A stretch of 64,000 nt of DNA from Austwickia chelonae NBRC 105200. Its GTDB lineage: Bacteria; Actinomycetota; Actinomycetes; Actinomycetales; Dermatophilaceae. Positions 18,664-27,015 of the stretch are shown here, in pieces. Made by a program: the position numbers and the translations under genes. The notes beneath the pieces are model-generated. The model saw only the letters and a program-made list of their open reading frames with translations. It was not told the DNA's origin and made no database searches. Each line of letters opens with the position of its first letter. The stretch's first letter is position 1. Location of the stretch: positions 1-64,000 of the forward strand of contig NZ_BAGZ01000009.1 of assembly GCF_000298175.1 (NCBI RefSeq), in the 5' to 3' direction.

Positions 18664-20406
18664 TCAACATGTCGCGGAGTCGACGGGGGAATCGGGGTGG
18701 GGGGAGGGCAGCCATCCGGGCAGTGCGGGGTCGGTCGGGAGCACCGGGGGCAGGCGCCGGTACCCCTCGCCCGGTGCAGGTCGGTTGTCGGGTTCTCCTT
18801 TGTTGGGCCACAAGGACATCGCGCGTTCCGCCTGGGCGGTGATCGTCAACGACGGGTTGACGCCGAGGTTGGCCGAGACGGTCGAGCCGTCCACGACGTG
18901 CAGCTCGGGGTACCCGTACAGCCGGTGGTACGGGTCGACCACGCCGTGATCCGGGGTCTCCCCGATGACGCACCCGCCAAGGAAGTGCGCCGTCATCGGC
19001 ACGTCGGCGAGCTCACCGATGCTGGACAGCGGGAATCCTCCGATCCGGCGGGCGATCTCCCGGGCGGTGCGGTGTCCTTCGGGGATCCATCGCGGGTTCG
19101 GCTGCCCGTGTCCTTGCCGGGAGGACAGGTGCCATCCACGCCACCGGCTGCGCCGTCCGCGCACGGTCAGGGAGTTGTCGTGGTTCTGCATGACCAGTGT
19201 GATGAAGGTGCGTTCGGACCAGTGGGGCAGTCCGAGAGCCACGGAGAGCACCCGGTCCGGGTGGCGGGCGATCTGTCCCAGCCATTTCACGAACCGCGGG
19301 ATCCGTCCGCCTCCGTCGGTCATGGGCGTGGTGAGGAGACCCATCAGGTTGGAACCGCGCCCGTAACGGCAGGGTTCGATGTGGGTGGCTTCGTCGGGGT
19401 GGAAGGAGGAGGTGATCGCGATGCCTCGGCTGAAGTCGGCCGGTCCGGGCCGGGTCCCGGTGCTGGCCCCGCAGAGGGCCTCGGAGTTGGTGCGGGTCAG
19501 GTCGCCGAGGCGGGCGGAGATCCTCGGCAGGGATCCTTCGTCCTTCAGCCTGGACAGGAGGGTCTGGGTCCCCCAGGTCCCGGCGGCGATCACGACCTGT
19601 TCACTCCGGTGTCGCCGTTGGTCGGGGTGGGACCACAGCGGTCCGGTGCGACGGCTGGTCACCTCGTATCCGCCGCCGGGCAGGGGTCGGATGTCGGTGA
19701 CGGTGCGGAGGTCCTGCACGTGGGCACCTTTCCGTTCGGCCCAGTAGAGGTAGTTCTTGCGCAGGGTGTTCTTCGCGCCGTGTCGGCAGCCGGACATGCA
19801 GTCCCCGCAGTGCAGGCAGCCGGTGCGTCCGGGGCCTTGTCCGTCGAAGTAGGGGTCGGGGACGGAGACGCCGGGTTCGAGATGTCCGTCTCGTCCGAAG
19901 AAGATGCCGACGGGGGTGGGCCGGAAGGTGTGCCCGCGCCCGGTGTCCTCGGCCACGGCTCGGAGGATGTCGTCGGCGGGGGTGGTCAGGGGGTTGGTGG
20001 TCACGCCGAGCATGCGGCGGGCGAGGGCGTAGTAGGGCTGGAGTTCGGCCCGCCAGTCGGTGATCGCGGCCCATTGGGTGTCGCGGTAGAAGGCGTCGGA
20101 GACCGGTTCGTACAGGGTGGTGGCGTAGTTGAGCGAGCCGCCGCCGACGCCGGCTCCGGCCAGGACGAGGACGTCGCGCAGGAGGTGGATGCGTTGGATG
20201 CCGTAGAGGCCGATCCGGGGGGCGAAGAGGAAGCGGTCGATCCGGGTGGAGGGTGCGTGGTCGCCGTCCTCGAAGCGTCGTCCGGCTTCGAGGACTCTGA
20301 CCTGGTAGCCCTTTTCGGCGAGGCGGAGTGCGCTGACGGATCCGCCGAATCCTGATCCGATGACGATGACGTCGTCGGTGGTGGGGGGAGGTGTGGCGGA
20401 TGCCAT
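18664..20406 (-). CDS. GMC-family flavoprotein oxidoreductase, cholesterol-oxidase (ChoD)-like
   Basis: The 580-residue FAD enzyme has the dinucleotide-binding loop GSGFGG (17-22), the GMC motif GAGVGGGSLNYATT (about 84-97) and a C-terminal block DGSTVSANLGVNPSLTITAQAERA that holds the catalytic region. Relatives such as mycobacterial ChoD oxidise sterols or other alcohols. A CxxCxxCxxxC set (Cys197, 200, 203, 207) sits in the mid-domain in a context shared with ChoD-like proteins. I chose the ATG at 20406 because the FAD loop then lies at the usual distance from the N-terminus; the frame upstream is intergenic. Substrate is not determined. Confidence 0.85.
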   Translation of the reverse strand: MASATPPPTTDDVIVIGSGFGGSVSALRLAEKGYQVRVLEAGRRFEDGDHAPSTRIDRFLFAPRIGLYGIQRIHLLRDVLVLAGAGVGGGSLNYATTLYEPVSDAFYRDTQWAAITDWRAELQPYYALARRMLGVTTNPLTTPADDILRAVAEDTGRGHTFRPTPVGIFFGRDGHLEPGVSVPDPYFDGQGPGRTGCLHCGDCMSGCRHGAKNTLRKNYLYWAERKGAHVQDLRTVTDIRPLPGGGYEVTSRRTGPLWSHPDQRRHRSEQVVIAAGTWGTQTLLSRLKDEGSLPRISARLGDLTRTNSEALCGASTGTRPGPADFSRGIAITSSFHPDEATHIEPCRYGRGSNLMGLLTTPMTDGGGRIPRFVKWLGQIARHPDRVLSVALGLPHWSERTFITLVMQNHDNSLTVRGRRSRWRGWHLSSRQGHGQPNPRWIPEGHRTAREIARRIGGFPLSSIGELADVPMTAHFLGGCVIGETPDHGVVDPYHRLYGYPELHVVDGSTVSANLGVNPSLTITAQAERAMSLWPNKGEPDNRPAPGEGYRRLPPVLPTDPALPGWLPSPHPDSPVDSATC

Positions 20407-20511
20407 GAAGGCACCGTACGACGGTGGGGGGCGCGTGGTCGGGAGGTGAGGTGCGTCGTCCCGGCTCGGGGGCGGGGTGAGGGGCTTCAGGGTGTCGGGT
20501 GTGTTCCGCTC

Positions 20512-20542
20512 TTGAACGCATGGATACCCCGGGGGGTATATT
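20512..20542 (+). promoter_or_regulatory. Promoter with CstR/CsoR-like operator in the spacer
   Basis: A -35 TTGAAC (20512-20517) and -10 TATATT (20537-20542) are 19 bases apart. Between and overlapping the -10 lies ATACCCC-GG-GGGGTAT (20524-20539), a perfect 7-bp inverted repeat. This matches the form of operators of the CsoR/CstR copper- or persulfide-sensing repressors. The downstream rhodanese-fused enzyme favours the persulfide sensor CstR. No CstR gene lies in this window. Confidence 0.7.
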
Positions 20543-20597
20543 GATGAGGTCATATCCCCTCACCCCGAGATACTCCTACCCCGTGGAGGACGACCCC

Positions 20598-20759
20598 ATG
20601 TGCCGTGCAGTCACCTGCTCCCGTTGCCAGAAGACCACCTGGGCCGGATGCGGAAAACACGTCGACCAGGTCATGGCCGGTGTCCCGACCGCACGTCGGT
20701 GCACCTGCCCCCGCGACGCCGGATCGGGCGGATTCCTCGCCAAGATCCTCGGCCGCTGA
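20598..20759 (+). CDS. Small cysteine-rich protein (53 aa)
   Basis: The 53-residue protein has six cysteines: Cys2, Cys7/Cys10 (CSRC), Cys18 (AGCGKH), and Cys35/Cys37 (CTC), so it may bind zinc, iron or sulfur. The block CxxCxKTTWAGCGxHVDQVMxGVP is one I recognise as a recurring actinobacterial small protein of unknown function, often near sulfur or metal genes. It is the first gene after the CstR-like operator and 64 bases upstream of the CoA-disulfide reductase, so a part in persulfide handling or sensing is inferred. Confidence 0.75.
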   Translation: MCRAVTCSRCQKTTWAGCGKHVDQVMAGVPTARRCTCPRDAGSGGFLAKILGR

Positions 20760-20823
20760 GCCCTCACCCCCTCAGGCCGGCATCCGGCCCCGGCCGTCCG
20801 AACCACAGGAAGAGAACCAGACC

Positions 20824-22470
20824 ATGAAGGTCGTCATCGTCGGCGGGGTCGCCGGCGGCATGTCCACCGCGACCCGGCTACGACGTCGCGACGAATCCGC
20901 CCAGATCGTCGTCCTCGAGCGTGGCGAACACGTCTCCTTCGCCAATTGCGGGCTGCCCTATTACGTCGGCGGTGTCATCGAGGAACGTCAGGCGCTGCTC
21001 CTGCAGACCCCGCAGAGCCTCGCCGCACGCTTCCGCATCGACGTGCGCACCCGGCACGAGGTCGTCGACATCGACCGCGAGAACAGGACGGTCCGCGTCC
21101 GTGACCTGTCCACCGGGACGGAGAGCCTCGAAAACTACGACTCCCTGATCCTCTCCCCCGGCGCCTCTCCCTTCGTGCCCGATTTCCCCGGCGCCGAACA
21201 GGCCCTGCGCCTGCGTGATATCGCCGATGTCGACCGGATGACGGCCGCCGTCGCCGGGCACCCCCGCACCGCCCTGGTCATGGGAGCCGGGTTCATCGGT
21301 GTGGAGATGGCGGAGAATCTCGTCGAACGTGGCATCAAGGTCACCCTCGTCGAGATGGCCGACCAGGTCCTCGCCCCTCTCGACCCGGAGATGGCCGTCC
21401 TCGTCCACCACCGGTTGACCGAACGGGGGGTCGACGTGCACCTGGGCAGCCGGGTCACGGCGTTCTCGGACGGCATGGCCACCTTGTCCAGCGGGCAGGA
21501 CGTCCCGGCGGATCTGCTGGTCGCAGCGATCGGCGTCCGCGCCGAGTCCGGGCTCGCCGTCCGGGCCGGCCTGGAGGTCAACGAGCGCGGTGGCATCGTC
21601 GTGGACGACCGTCAGCGCACCAGCGACCCGCACATCTACGCGGTGGGCGATGCCGCTCAGAAGCGGGACTTCGTCGACGGCGGGGCTGCGATGGTTCCGC
21701 TCGCCCAGACCGCCAACAGGCACGGCCGACTCGTCGCCGATGTCATCACCGGGCGGGAGACCCATGCCCAGCCGGTCCTGGGCACCGCCATCGTCGGGGT
21801 CTTCGGCCTGCAGGTCGCGGCGACCGGTTGGAACGAGAAACGTCTCCGGGCTGCCGGGCGCCGATTCCGGGCGATCCACACCCATCCCGCCGACCACGCC
21901 GGCTATTACCCCGGCGCTCAGGGGATGAGCCTGAAGCTGTTGGTCGACCCGGAGACGGATGCGATTCTCGGCGCGCAGGGCGTCGGCGCCGCGGGGGTCG
22001 ACAAACGGATCGACGTCATCGCCACCGCCATGCGCGGTCAGATCGCGGCGAGCGAACTGGCCGACCTGGAACTGGCCTATGCGCCGCAGTTCGGTTCGGC
22101 GAAGGACCCGGTGAACATGCTCGGCTTCGTGGCCGACAACCTGGCCTCGGGCATGACCGAGGCGGTGCAATGGCACGAGCTCGACGCCATGGTGGCCGCC
22201 GGGGCCCACGTGCTCGACGTACGCACGCCAGGGGAGTACGCCGCCGGAGCGATCCCCGGAGCGGTACTCATCCCGGTCGACGAGCTGCGCGATCGCCTCG
22301 ACGAGGTGCCCGAGGGCGACCTGATCGTGCACTGCGCGGTGGGACTACGAGGGCATATCGCCGTGCAGATCCTGGGCCGGCACGGCCGTGCGGTCCGTCA
22401 TCTCGACGGTGGTTATCGCACCTGGCGCGCCGGGCAGGATGCCCTGTCGGTGCGCGTCGCACACCGTTAG
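20824..22470 (+). CDS. CoA-disulfide/persulfide reductase with rhodanese domain (CoADR-Rhd)
   Basis: The 548-residue flavoprotein has an FAD motif VIVGGVAGGMS near the start, the single active cysteine in FANCGLPYY (Cys42) typical of CoA-disulfide reductases, and a C-terminal rhodanese domain (about 455-548) with catalytic Cys504 in HCAVGLRG. Fusions of this kind reduce CoA disulfide, CoA persulfide or polysulfide with NAD(P)H. Control by the operator at 20524 fits detoxification of reactive sulfur. The start is the ATG at 20824 after AGGAAGAG; the frame upstream overlaps the small Cys protein. Confidence 0.9.
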   Translation: MKVVIVGGVAGGMSTATRLRRRDESAQIVVLERGEHVSFANCGLPYYVGGVIEERQALLLQTPQSLAARFRIDVRTRHEVVDIDRENRTVRVRDLSTGTESLENYDSLILSPGASPFVPDFPGAEQALRLRDIADVDRMTAAVAGHPRTALVMGAGFIGVEMAENLVERGIKVTLVEMADQVLAPLDPEMAVLVHHRLTERGVDVHLGSRVTAFSDGMATLSSGQDVPADLLVAAIGVRAESGLAVRAGLEVNERGGIVVDDRQRTSDPHIYAVGDAAQKRDFVDGGAAMVPLAQTANRHGRLVADVITGRETHAQPVLGTAIVGVFGLQVAATGWNEKRLRAAGRRFRAIHTHPADHAGYYPGAQGMSLKLLVDPETDAILGAQGVGAAGVDKRIDVIATAMRGQIAASELADLELAYAPQFGSAKDPVNMLGFVADNLASGMTEAVQWHELDAMVAAGAHVLDVRTPGEYAAGAIPGAVLIPVDELRDRLDEVPEGDLIVHCAVGLRGHIAVQILGRHGRAVRHLDGGYRTWRAGQDALSVRVAHR

Positions 22471-22672
22471 CACCCGAACCCCGCCGCCCGGGTGGAGTCG
22501 GCACCGCTCGGGCCCGTGCCCCTCGCCTCCGGTCGGGCGGGGGGCACGGCGGCGTCTCCTCGAAAGTGATGACGCCCCAGAATGTGTCGAAGTCTTCTGT
22601 TCCCCGGCCCGGGCCGCGGCCCGAGGGGACCCACTCGTCGAGAGACGAGATCGCCGGGGCCATGATGGCCTG

Positions 22673-23926
22673 GTGAGCCCGATTTCTGAGAGCACCACCG
22701 TCCCCGCCGCGCTGCTCCGCCTGGACGGAACACTCGTCGACGGCGGCCGGCGCGCCCCTCGATCCTGCCTGGTCATCGAAGGCGACCGGATCGCCTACGC
22801 CGGCCCCGCCGTCGACCTGCCGCCTCACCTGGCCGAGGCTCCTCGCGCGCCAGGACTGAGCGACGACCTCCTTCTGATGCCGGGTCTGGTCGACCTTCAC
22901 CACCACGGTGCCGCCGGCGGTGAATACGGCCCCGACCCGGAGGGTTGCCGCCGCGCCATCGCCCACCATCGTGCCCACGGATCCACTACTCTCGTCGCCT
23001 CGCTGGTGTCCAATTTTCCCGACGTCCTCGACGCGGGGGTGCGCACCTGCTCACAGCTGGTCGCCGAGGGGGAGCTCGCCGGCATCCACTTGGAAGGACC
23101 TTTCCTGTCCTATGCCCGCCGGGGCGCGCAGAATCCCGCGGCGCTCACCGACGTCGACCTGGATCTGGTGGAACGGTTGGCGGCGACAGCGACTTCGGCC
23201 GGCGCACCGGACGCTCTCGTCCAGATGACCTTCGCCCCGGAACGGCCGGGCGCCGACGAGCTGCCGGCAGTCCTGGCCCGGCACGGCATCGTGGGCGCGG
23301 TCGGCCACACCGACGGCACCGCGGCACAGGCCCGGGCTGCTGTCGAACGCGTCGTCAACGGCACGGCACGGGGCGGGCAGGCCTTGGCGACCCACCTGTT
23401 CAACGGGATGCGTCCGCTCCACCACCGCGACCCGGGGCCGATCGCAGGATGTCTGGCGGCCGCGGCGCAGGGCGAAGCAGTGCTGGAGGCCATCGGTGAC
23501 GGAGTACATCTGGATGCGGGAACGGTCCGGATGCTGTTCGACGTGGTCGGGCCCGACGCTTTGGCGTTGATCACCGACGCGATGTCCGCGTGCGGGATGC
23601 CGCCGGGAAAATACACTCTCGGCGGTCAGGATGTCGTCGTCGACGGTCGGACCGCGCGGCTCGTCGAGGGCGATTCGATCGCCGGCGGGGTGGCCACCAT
23701 GATCGACGTCCTCCGGTGGACGGTCGTCGAGGCCGGAGTATCCCTGCCGGATGCGGTGACCGCTGCGACGGCCACTCCCGCGCGGGTGGCGGGGCTCACC
23801 GGAGCAGGCCGTCTGGTGCCGGGCGCCTGGGCCGATGTCCTCGCCGTGGAGGAACAGGACCGGCAAGGCATCCCGTTGGTGGTGCGTGCGGTCTACCGGC
23901 GTGGGACGGCCGTCGAACCGGGGTGA
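22673..23926 (+). CDS. nagA: N-acetylglucosamine-6-phosphate deacetylase
   Basis: This 417-residue amidohydrolase removes acetate from GlcNAc-6-phosphate in amino-sugar catabolism and cell-wall recycling. Metal and substrate motifs are in order: PGLVDLHHHG, HLEGPFLS, GHTDGTAAQ, THLFNGMRPLHHR and ITDAMSACGMPPGKYTLGG, whose Asp is the catalytic residue. I placed the start at the GTG at 22673, which gives the expected first strand PAALLRLDGTLVDG; there is no strong ribosome site, so the exact start is uncertain. No nagB or PTS gene is nearby. It is followed by the minus-strand TauE remnant. Confidence 0.9.
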   Translation: MSPISESTTVPAALLRLDGTLVDGGRRAPRSCLVIEGDRIAYAGPAVDLPPHLAEAPRAPGLSDDLLLMPGLVDLHHHGAAGGEYGPDPEGCRRAIAHHRAHGSTTLVASLVSNFPDVLDAGVRTCSQLVAEGELAGIHLEGPFLSYARRGAQNPAALTDVDLDLVERLAATATSAGAPDALVQMTFAPERPGADELPAVLARHGIVGAVGHTDGTAAQARAAVERVVNGTARGGQALATHLFNGMRPLHHRDPGPIAGCLAAAAQGEAVLEAIGDGVHLDAGTVRMLFDVVGPDALALITDAMSACGMPPGKYTLGGQDVVVDGRTARLVEGDSIAGGVATMIDVLRWTVVEAGVSLPDAVTAATATPARVAGLTGAGRLVPGAWADVLAVEEQDRQGIPLVVRAVYRRGTAVEPG

Positions 23927-24030
23927 TCCCTGGCTGTACGCCGAACAGGTCGAAGCGAAGCCAACGGTGAGGCAGGGCCGACGTCCTCCGCCGGGGAAAA
24001 AAACGCTGGTGCCGCACCGGAGCAGGGGAA

Positions 24031-24570
24031 TCACGCCCACCCTAAGCCGCGGAGAAGGACGAGGACCCCGCCTGCGAGGGCCAGAAGGATGGCGATGCGC
24101 CTGGCTGACTGCGAAGTGATGTGCTGCGCCACTGTGTTCCCGGCCAGTGAGCCGGCGGCGACGGAGATGGCCAGAGCGGGCAGCATCCACCACGGTGGCA
24201 GTGCCATGTGGGGAACGGGGAAGAGCGCGCTCTTCAGAATGACCGAGACCAGCCCCATCGTCATGAAGGTCGGCTGCATCGTCGCGGCGAAACTGGTCTG
24301 GTTCCACCTCGAGAGGTTGGCGTACACCACCATGGCGGGCGCGGCGACACCCGCCGTCGTGTTGAAGCCCCCGCCGACGAGGGCGGCCAGGCGGCGCGCC
24401 CACGGGCTTCGGACGTACGCGAGCTGGGGCAAGGTGAGACTGATCAGCAGCGCGGCGAGAACGATGGAGCCGACGACCACCTGGAGGACGTGGTCGGGCA
24501 ATTCGCGGACAAGGACGGCTCCGATGCAGGCCCCGGGCAGCGACCCTCTGGAGTGGAGAGGCGGATGGCC
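24031..24570 (-). pseudogene. Headless TauE/SafE sulfite-exporter remnant
   Basis: About 180 codons encode the C-terminal half of a TauE/SafE membrane protein (GSLPGACIGAVLVREL, then GGGFNTTAGVAAPAMVVY, the family's second core motif). The N-terminal four helices and first core motif are missing: the frame runs upstream only to a TGA at 24571-24573. Family members are about 250-270 residues. A TTG at 24499-24501 could still start a 156-residue product, but it has no ribosome site. The upstream break coincides with the truncated XRE gene, so this is a deletion product. Confidence 0.75.
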
Positions 24571-24618
24571 TCAGCTCGCCCGTTCTTGCTGGGCGCCCGA
24601 TCTGACGATGATCGCCAT
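24571..24618 (-). pseudogene. 15-codon stub of an XRE (HTH_26) regulator
   Basis: One base after the DUF2975 stop (TGA-C-ATG) a frame begins MAIIVR and then runs SGAQQERAS to a stop. DUF2975 genes are normally followed by a small Cro/CI-type regulator that starts M(A/P)I(I/V)VR, so this looks like the first six codons of that gene, broken straight afterwards. Its stop codon is also the upstream boundary of the TauE remnant, in the same frame. Confidence 0.6.
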
Positions 24619-24619
24619 G

Positions 24620-25099
24620 TCAAACTACGCTCATCATTTTGGCGCGATCCGATATTGCGATCTGTAGCAGGGATTTAAGTGTCGACACGAGGGCCATGAA
24701 GCCAGCAAGAAAGACAAGAAGAGCGATGCCTGCCAGGGGAACGCCGAGAGGCCCTAGCGAATTTAGCGCAAAGAAGGCGAACTCGACCAGCGTTAGGGCG
24801 AATGCGGCCGCAGCCGAGCCCTGAATGATCGTCATCCATTTCAGTGAACCTTCTTCAAAAATATCTGAGGATTGCACCAAAGAACACAGTCGCCATATAG
24901 CAATAAGGGCGACTTGGAAACAGGCTAGCTGCATGACAGACAGGGTGAGAATAGGTATTTTCAGGAATGAAACCTCTGGGAATTGCTGCGCAGAGTCTTC
25001 CGCCAAGTACGGCAATGCGACGACTTGAATGATGAGGGTGAATGCGACACCAAAGACTAGAGAGAAGCGAAGTATTATTGATCGAATCTTGAGCATCAT
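24620..25099 (-). CDS. DUF2975 family membrane protein
   Basis: The 159-residue protein has four membrane helices (about 10-32, 46-72, 88-110, 115-140) and the DUF2975 look, with a small soluble loop IWRLCSLVQSSDIFEEGSLKW in the middle. Base composition is much lower in GC than its neighbours, suggesting recent transfer. A consensus promoter on minus (25129-25134 TTGACA, 17-base spacer, 25106-25111 GATCAT) ends 6 bases from the ATG, so the mRNA would be nearly leaderless. Its usual XRE partner is cut off after six codons. Function in the family is unknown. Confidence 0.75.
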   Translation of the reverse strand: MMLKIRSIILRFSLVFGVAFTLIIQVVALPYLAEDSAQQFPEVSFLKIPILTLSVMQLACFQVALIAIWRLCSLVQSSDIFEEGSLKWMTIIQGSAAAAFALTLVEFAFFALNSLGPLGVPLAGIALLVFLAGFMALVSTLKSLLQIAISDRAKMMSVV

Positions 25100-25105
25100 G
25101 AGTTG

Positions 25106-25134
25106 ATGATCGATTGGCTTCTATCCCTTGTCAA
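25106..25134 (-). promoter_or_regulatory. Near-consensus promoter for the DUF2975 gene
   Basis: On minus, TTGACA (25134-25129) and GATCAT (25111-25106) are separated by 17 bases. The first ATG lies 6 bases downstream of the -10, so transcription would start at or near the start codon and translation would be leaderless. It is one of few consensus -35 boxes in this window. Confidence 0.55.
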
Positions 25135-25528
25135 GAGATAGGTCGGTCCTGTGACATACCTCAAGGGGAGGTACAGATGCTTTACCGAGAAGCATCCAGT
25201 ACCGTACTGGAGCAGCATCAAGGCAGGCCCTGAAACACACCCGGCTTTTTCCTCGTCGTGCTGGGAACACGGTCTACAGCTGAGGTCTACTGAACGAGGT
25301 CACTCCCCAACGGGCAAGAGCGCCTCATGCCCTTCAACCGTCGGACATCAATGACAGGTCGCGGTACGGATCAATCGAATCGGATTCGCGAGCACCGCGT
25401 CGGTACCGATCACATTGACCCACACCGACCGAGTCTGACCACAAACGCAAGATATCTTATTTAGTGACATCGGCCAGCATGCTTGTTGGCCAGTCGGAAT
25501 GATGAAATATCGTTTGCATTGTTAGTAT
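25135..25528. other. Lower-GC spacer without recognisable genes
   Basis: Nearly 400 bases between the DUF2975 promoter and the YkvA tail contain no supported gene. Small hairpins are present (ACCTC-AAGG-GGAGGT near 25162 and GATGCTT-AAGCATC near 25177). Composition matches the neighbouring transferred DNA rather than the host average. Confidence 0.45.
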
Positions 25529-25765
25529 TTGCTGGCTCATATCGACCTGGTTCCGGATTTCATTCCCTTACTCGGATACGTTGACGACGCCTTGATCGCC
25601 ATGTGGGCATTGCAGCTGGCCGTACGGGGTGCTGGGCGCATTACCGTTGAGTTTCCTTGGCCTGGTTCGCCGGATGGGTTGAGATCTGTTCTGTTTCTTG
25701 TCGGCCTTGAGGACGCCACTGCTGCAGGTGATGAGCGAGGTGGTGGCATGTCATCGAAAAACTGA
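25529..25765 (+). pseudogene. C-terminal remnant of a YkvA/DUF1232 membrane protein
   Basis: The frame encodes LLAHIDLVPDFIPLLGYVDDALI, which matches the YkvA core (SPIDLIPDFIPVLGYLDD) almost position for position. In complete proteins this core is preceded by about 50-60 residues, which are absent here; upstream DNA is low-GC and unrelated. The tail after residue 40 is also atypical. A TTG is the only start. It is most likely a broken copy. Confidence 0.55.
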
Positions 25766-25972
25766 CGAACAGAAACATGTCGGCAAGACAGCAGAGAACA
25801 TCCGGCTGACACCCAGCCGACGCTGCTACCTTCACGCCACAGGCGGACGTGCACCCCGGACCGCCCCTGCCTTCCGCAGAGCCGCGGTCACGACCACTGC
25901 ACACCCCCGCCGCCCGGGCACTGTGCACCCTCGTCCCACCACCGCGGGCCGCCCGCGAGAAAGGTGACCCCG

Positions 25973-26908
25973 ATGACGCCACTGGCCGGCCTGGCCCTCA
26001 CCGCAGGAATCACCTACTCCGCGCTGCGCCGCGGCCGCATCGCCGACGCCTTGCGCCGCGCCGGGAGAACCCGCCCCCGCCGCCGGCAGAACCCGCCCCG
26101 CAACACCCGTAACCAGACCAGGCTCCTGTCCCCCCGCCCCACCAGCACGACCTCCCACTTCCCCCGCACCCACCGGCCGTTCGCCGAAGCCGGGATGCGC
26201 GGCGAAATGTTCGTCTACGCACACCCCGACGAAGGAAAAAAACACACCGGCCCGTACGCCGTCCTCGGGTTCAAGACCACCGGCCCGACCCCGACGACAG
26301 GCTCCCGGATCGTCGAGATCGCCGTCGTCCGCATCGACACGGACGGGCAGATCACCGACGAGTACACGACCCTGGTCGACCCCGGTTGCCCCACCGGAAC
26401 GGCCTTCGCCCACGGCATCACCGATGACACCGTCGCCCAGGCGCCGACCTTCGCCGAGATCGCCGACGACATCCTCGCCCGACTCGACGGCGCCGTCATC
26501 GTCGCCCACAACGCGCTCTTCGAAGAGTCCTTCCTCAGCGCAGAACTCGCCGCAGCCGGACTCGCCCGCCCCCGCCTTCCCGCCGTCTGCACCGCCTGGC
26601 TGTCCCGACAGGTTCTCGACATGCCCAACCACAAACTGGGCACCCTGTCCCGGCACCTCGACACCCCCTTCACCGACAGCCACACCGCACTCGGAGAAGC
26701 CCGCACGCTCGCCGCGCTGTTCCCGCTGCTGACCGGCCGCCTCACCCACCCCCTGCACTACCGCTGCTCGCCCTACCGGCACCGGATCCTGCCCCGCCCC
26801 GGACAGGCCACCACCCTCGCCGCCCCCCGCACCGCCCAAGCCATCCCACCCGCCTGGACAGTGCATTCACCGCAGGCACCCGCACCCCTGTCCGGCCTCA
26901 CCGACTGA
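25973..26908 (+). CDS. DnaQ-like 3'-5' exonuclease fold with lost catalytic residues
   Basis: The 311-residue protein has a basic, Pro/Arg-rich N-terminal region (1-90) and then a DEDDh exonuclease fold (about 93-255). The family motif VDxETTG reads VLGFKTTG, so the metal-binding Asp is Gly99 and the Glu is Lys101. In motif II (AHNALFEESFL) Asp has become Glu184. In motif III (SHTALGEAR) His237 remains but Asp is Glu242. All four carboxylate positions differ, so nuclease activity is unlikely; nucleic-acid binding is possible. The reading frame is intact. I chose the ATG at 25973 after GAGAAAGG; a GTG lies nine bases upstream. Confidence 0.8.
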   Translation: MTPLAGLALTAGITYSALRRGRIADALRRAGRTRPRRRQNPPRNTRNQTRLLSPRPTSTTSHFPRTHRPFAEAGMRGEMFVYAHPDEGKKHTGPYAVLGFKTTGPTPTTGSRIVEIAVVRIDTDGQITDEYTTLVDPGCPTGTAFAHGITDDTVAQAPTFAEIADDILARLDGAVIVAHNALFEESFLSAELAAAGLARPRLPAVCTAWLSRQVLDMPNHKLGTLSRHLDTPFTDSHTALGEARTLAALFPLLTGRLTHPLHYRCSPYRHRILPRPGQATTLAAPRTAQAIPPAWTVHSPQAPAPLSGLTD

Positions 26909-27015
26909 CCCGCCGGACCCCGCCGACTGACCCGCCTGGCCCCGCCGACGGACCGACCGGCACCACCGACCCCACAAGCCCCGCCCAGGCCCCCACCACC
27001 GGCTACCCTGCGGAG

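Noticed and set aside
17716-20355. Very long plus-strand open frame (879 codons) opposite the esterase and GMC genes
   Set aside because: Gly/Val/Asp-rich translation without any domain; it is the antisense shadow of high-GC genes whose products have full catalytic motifs.
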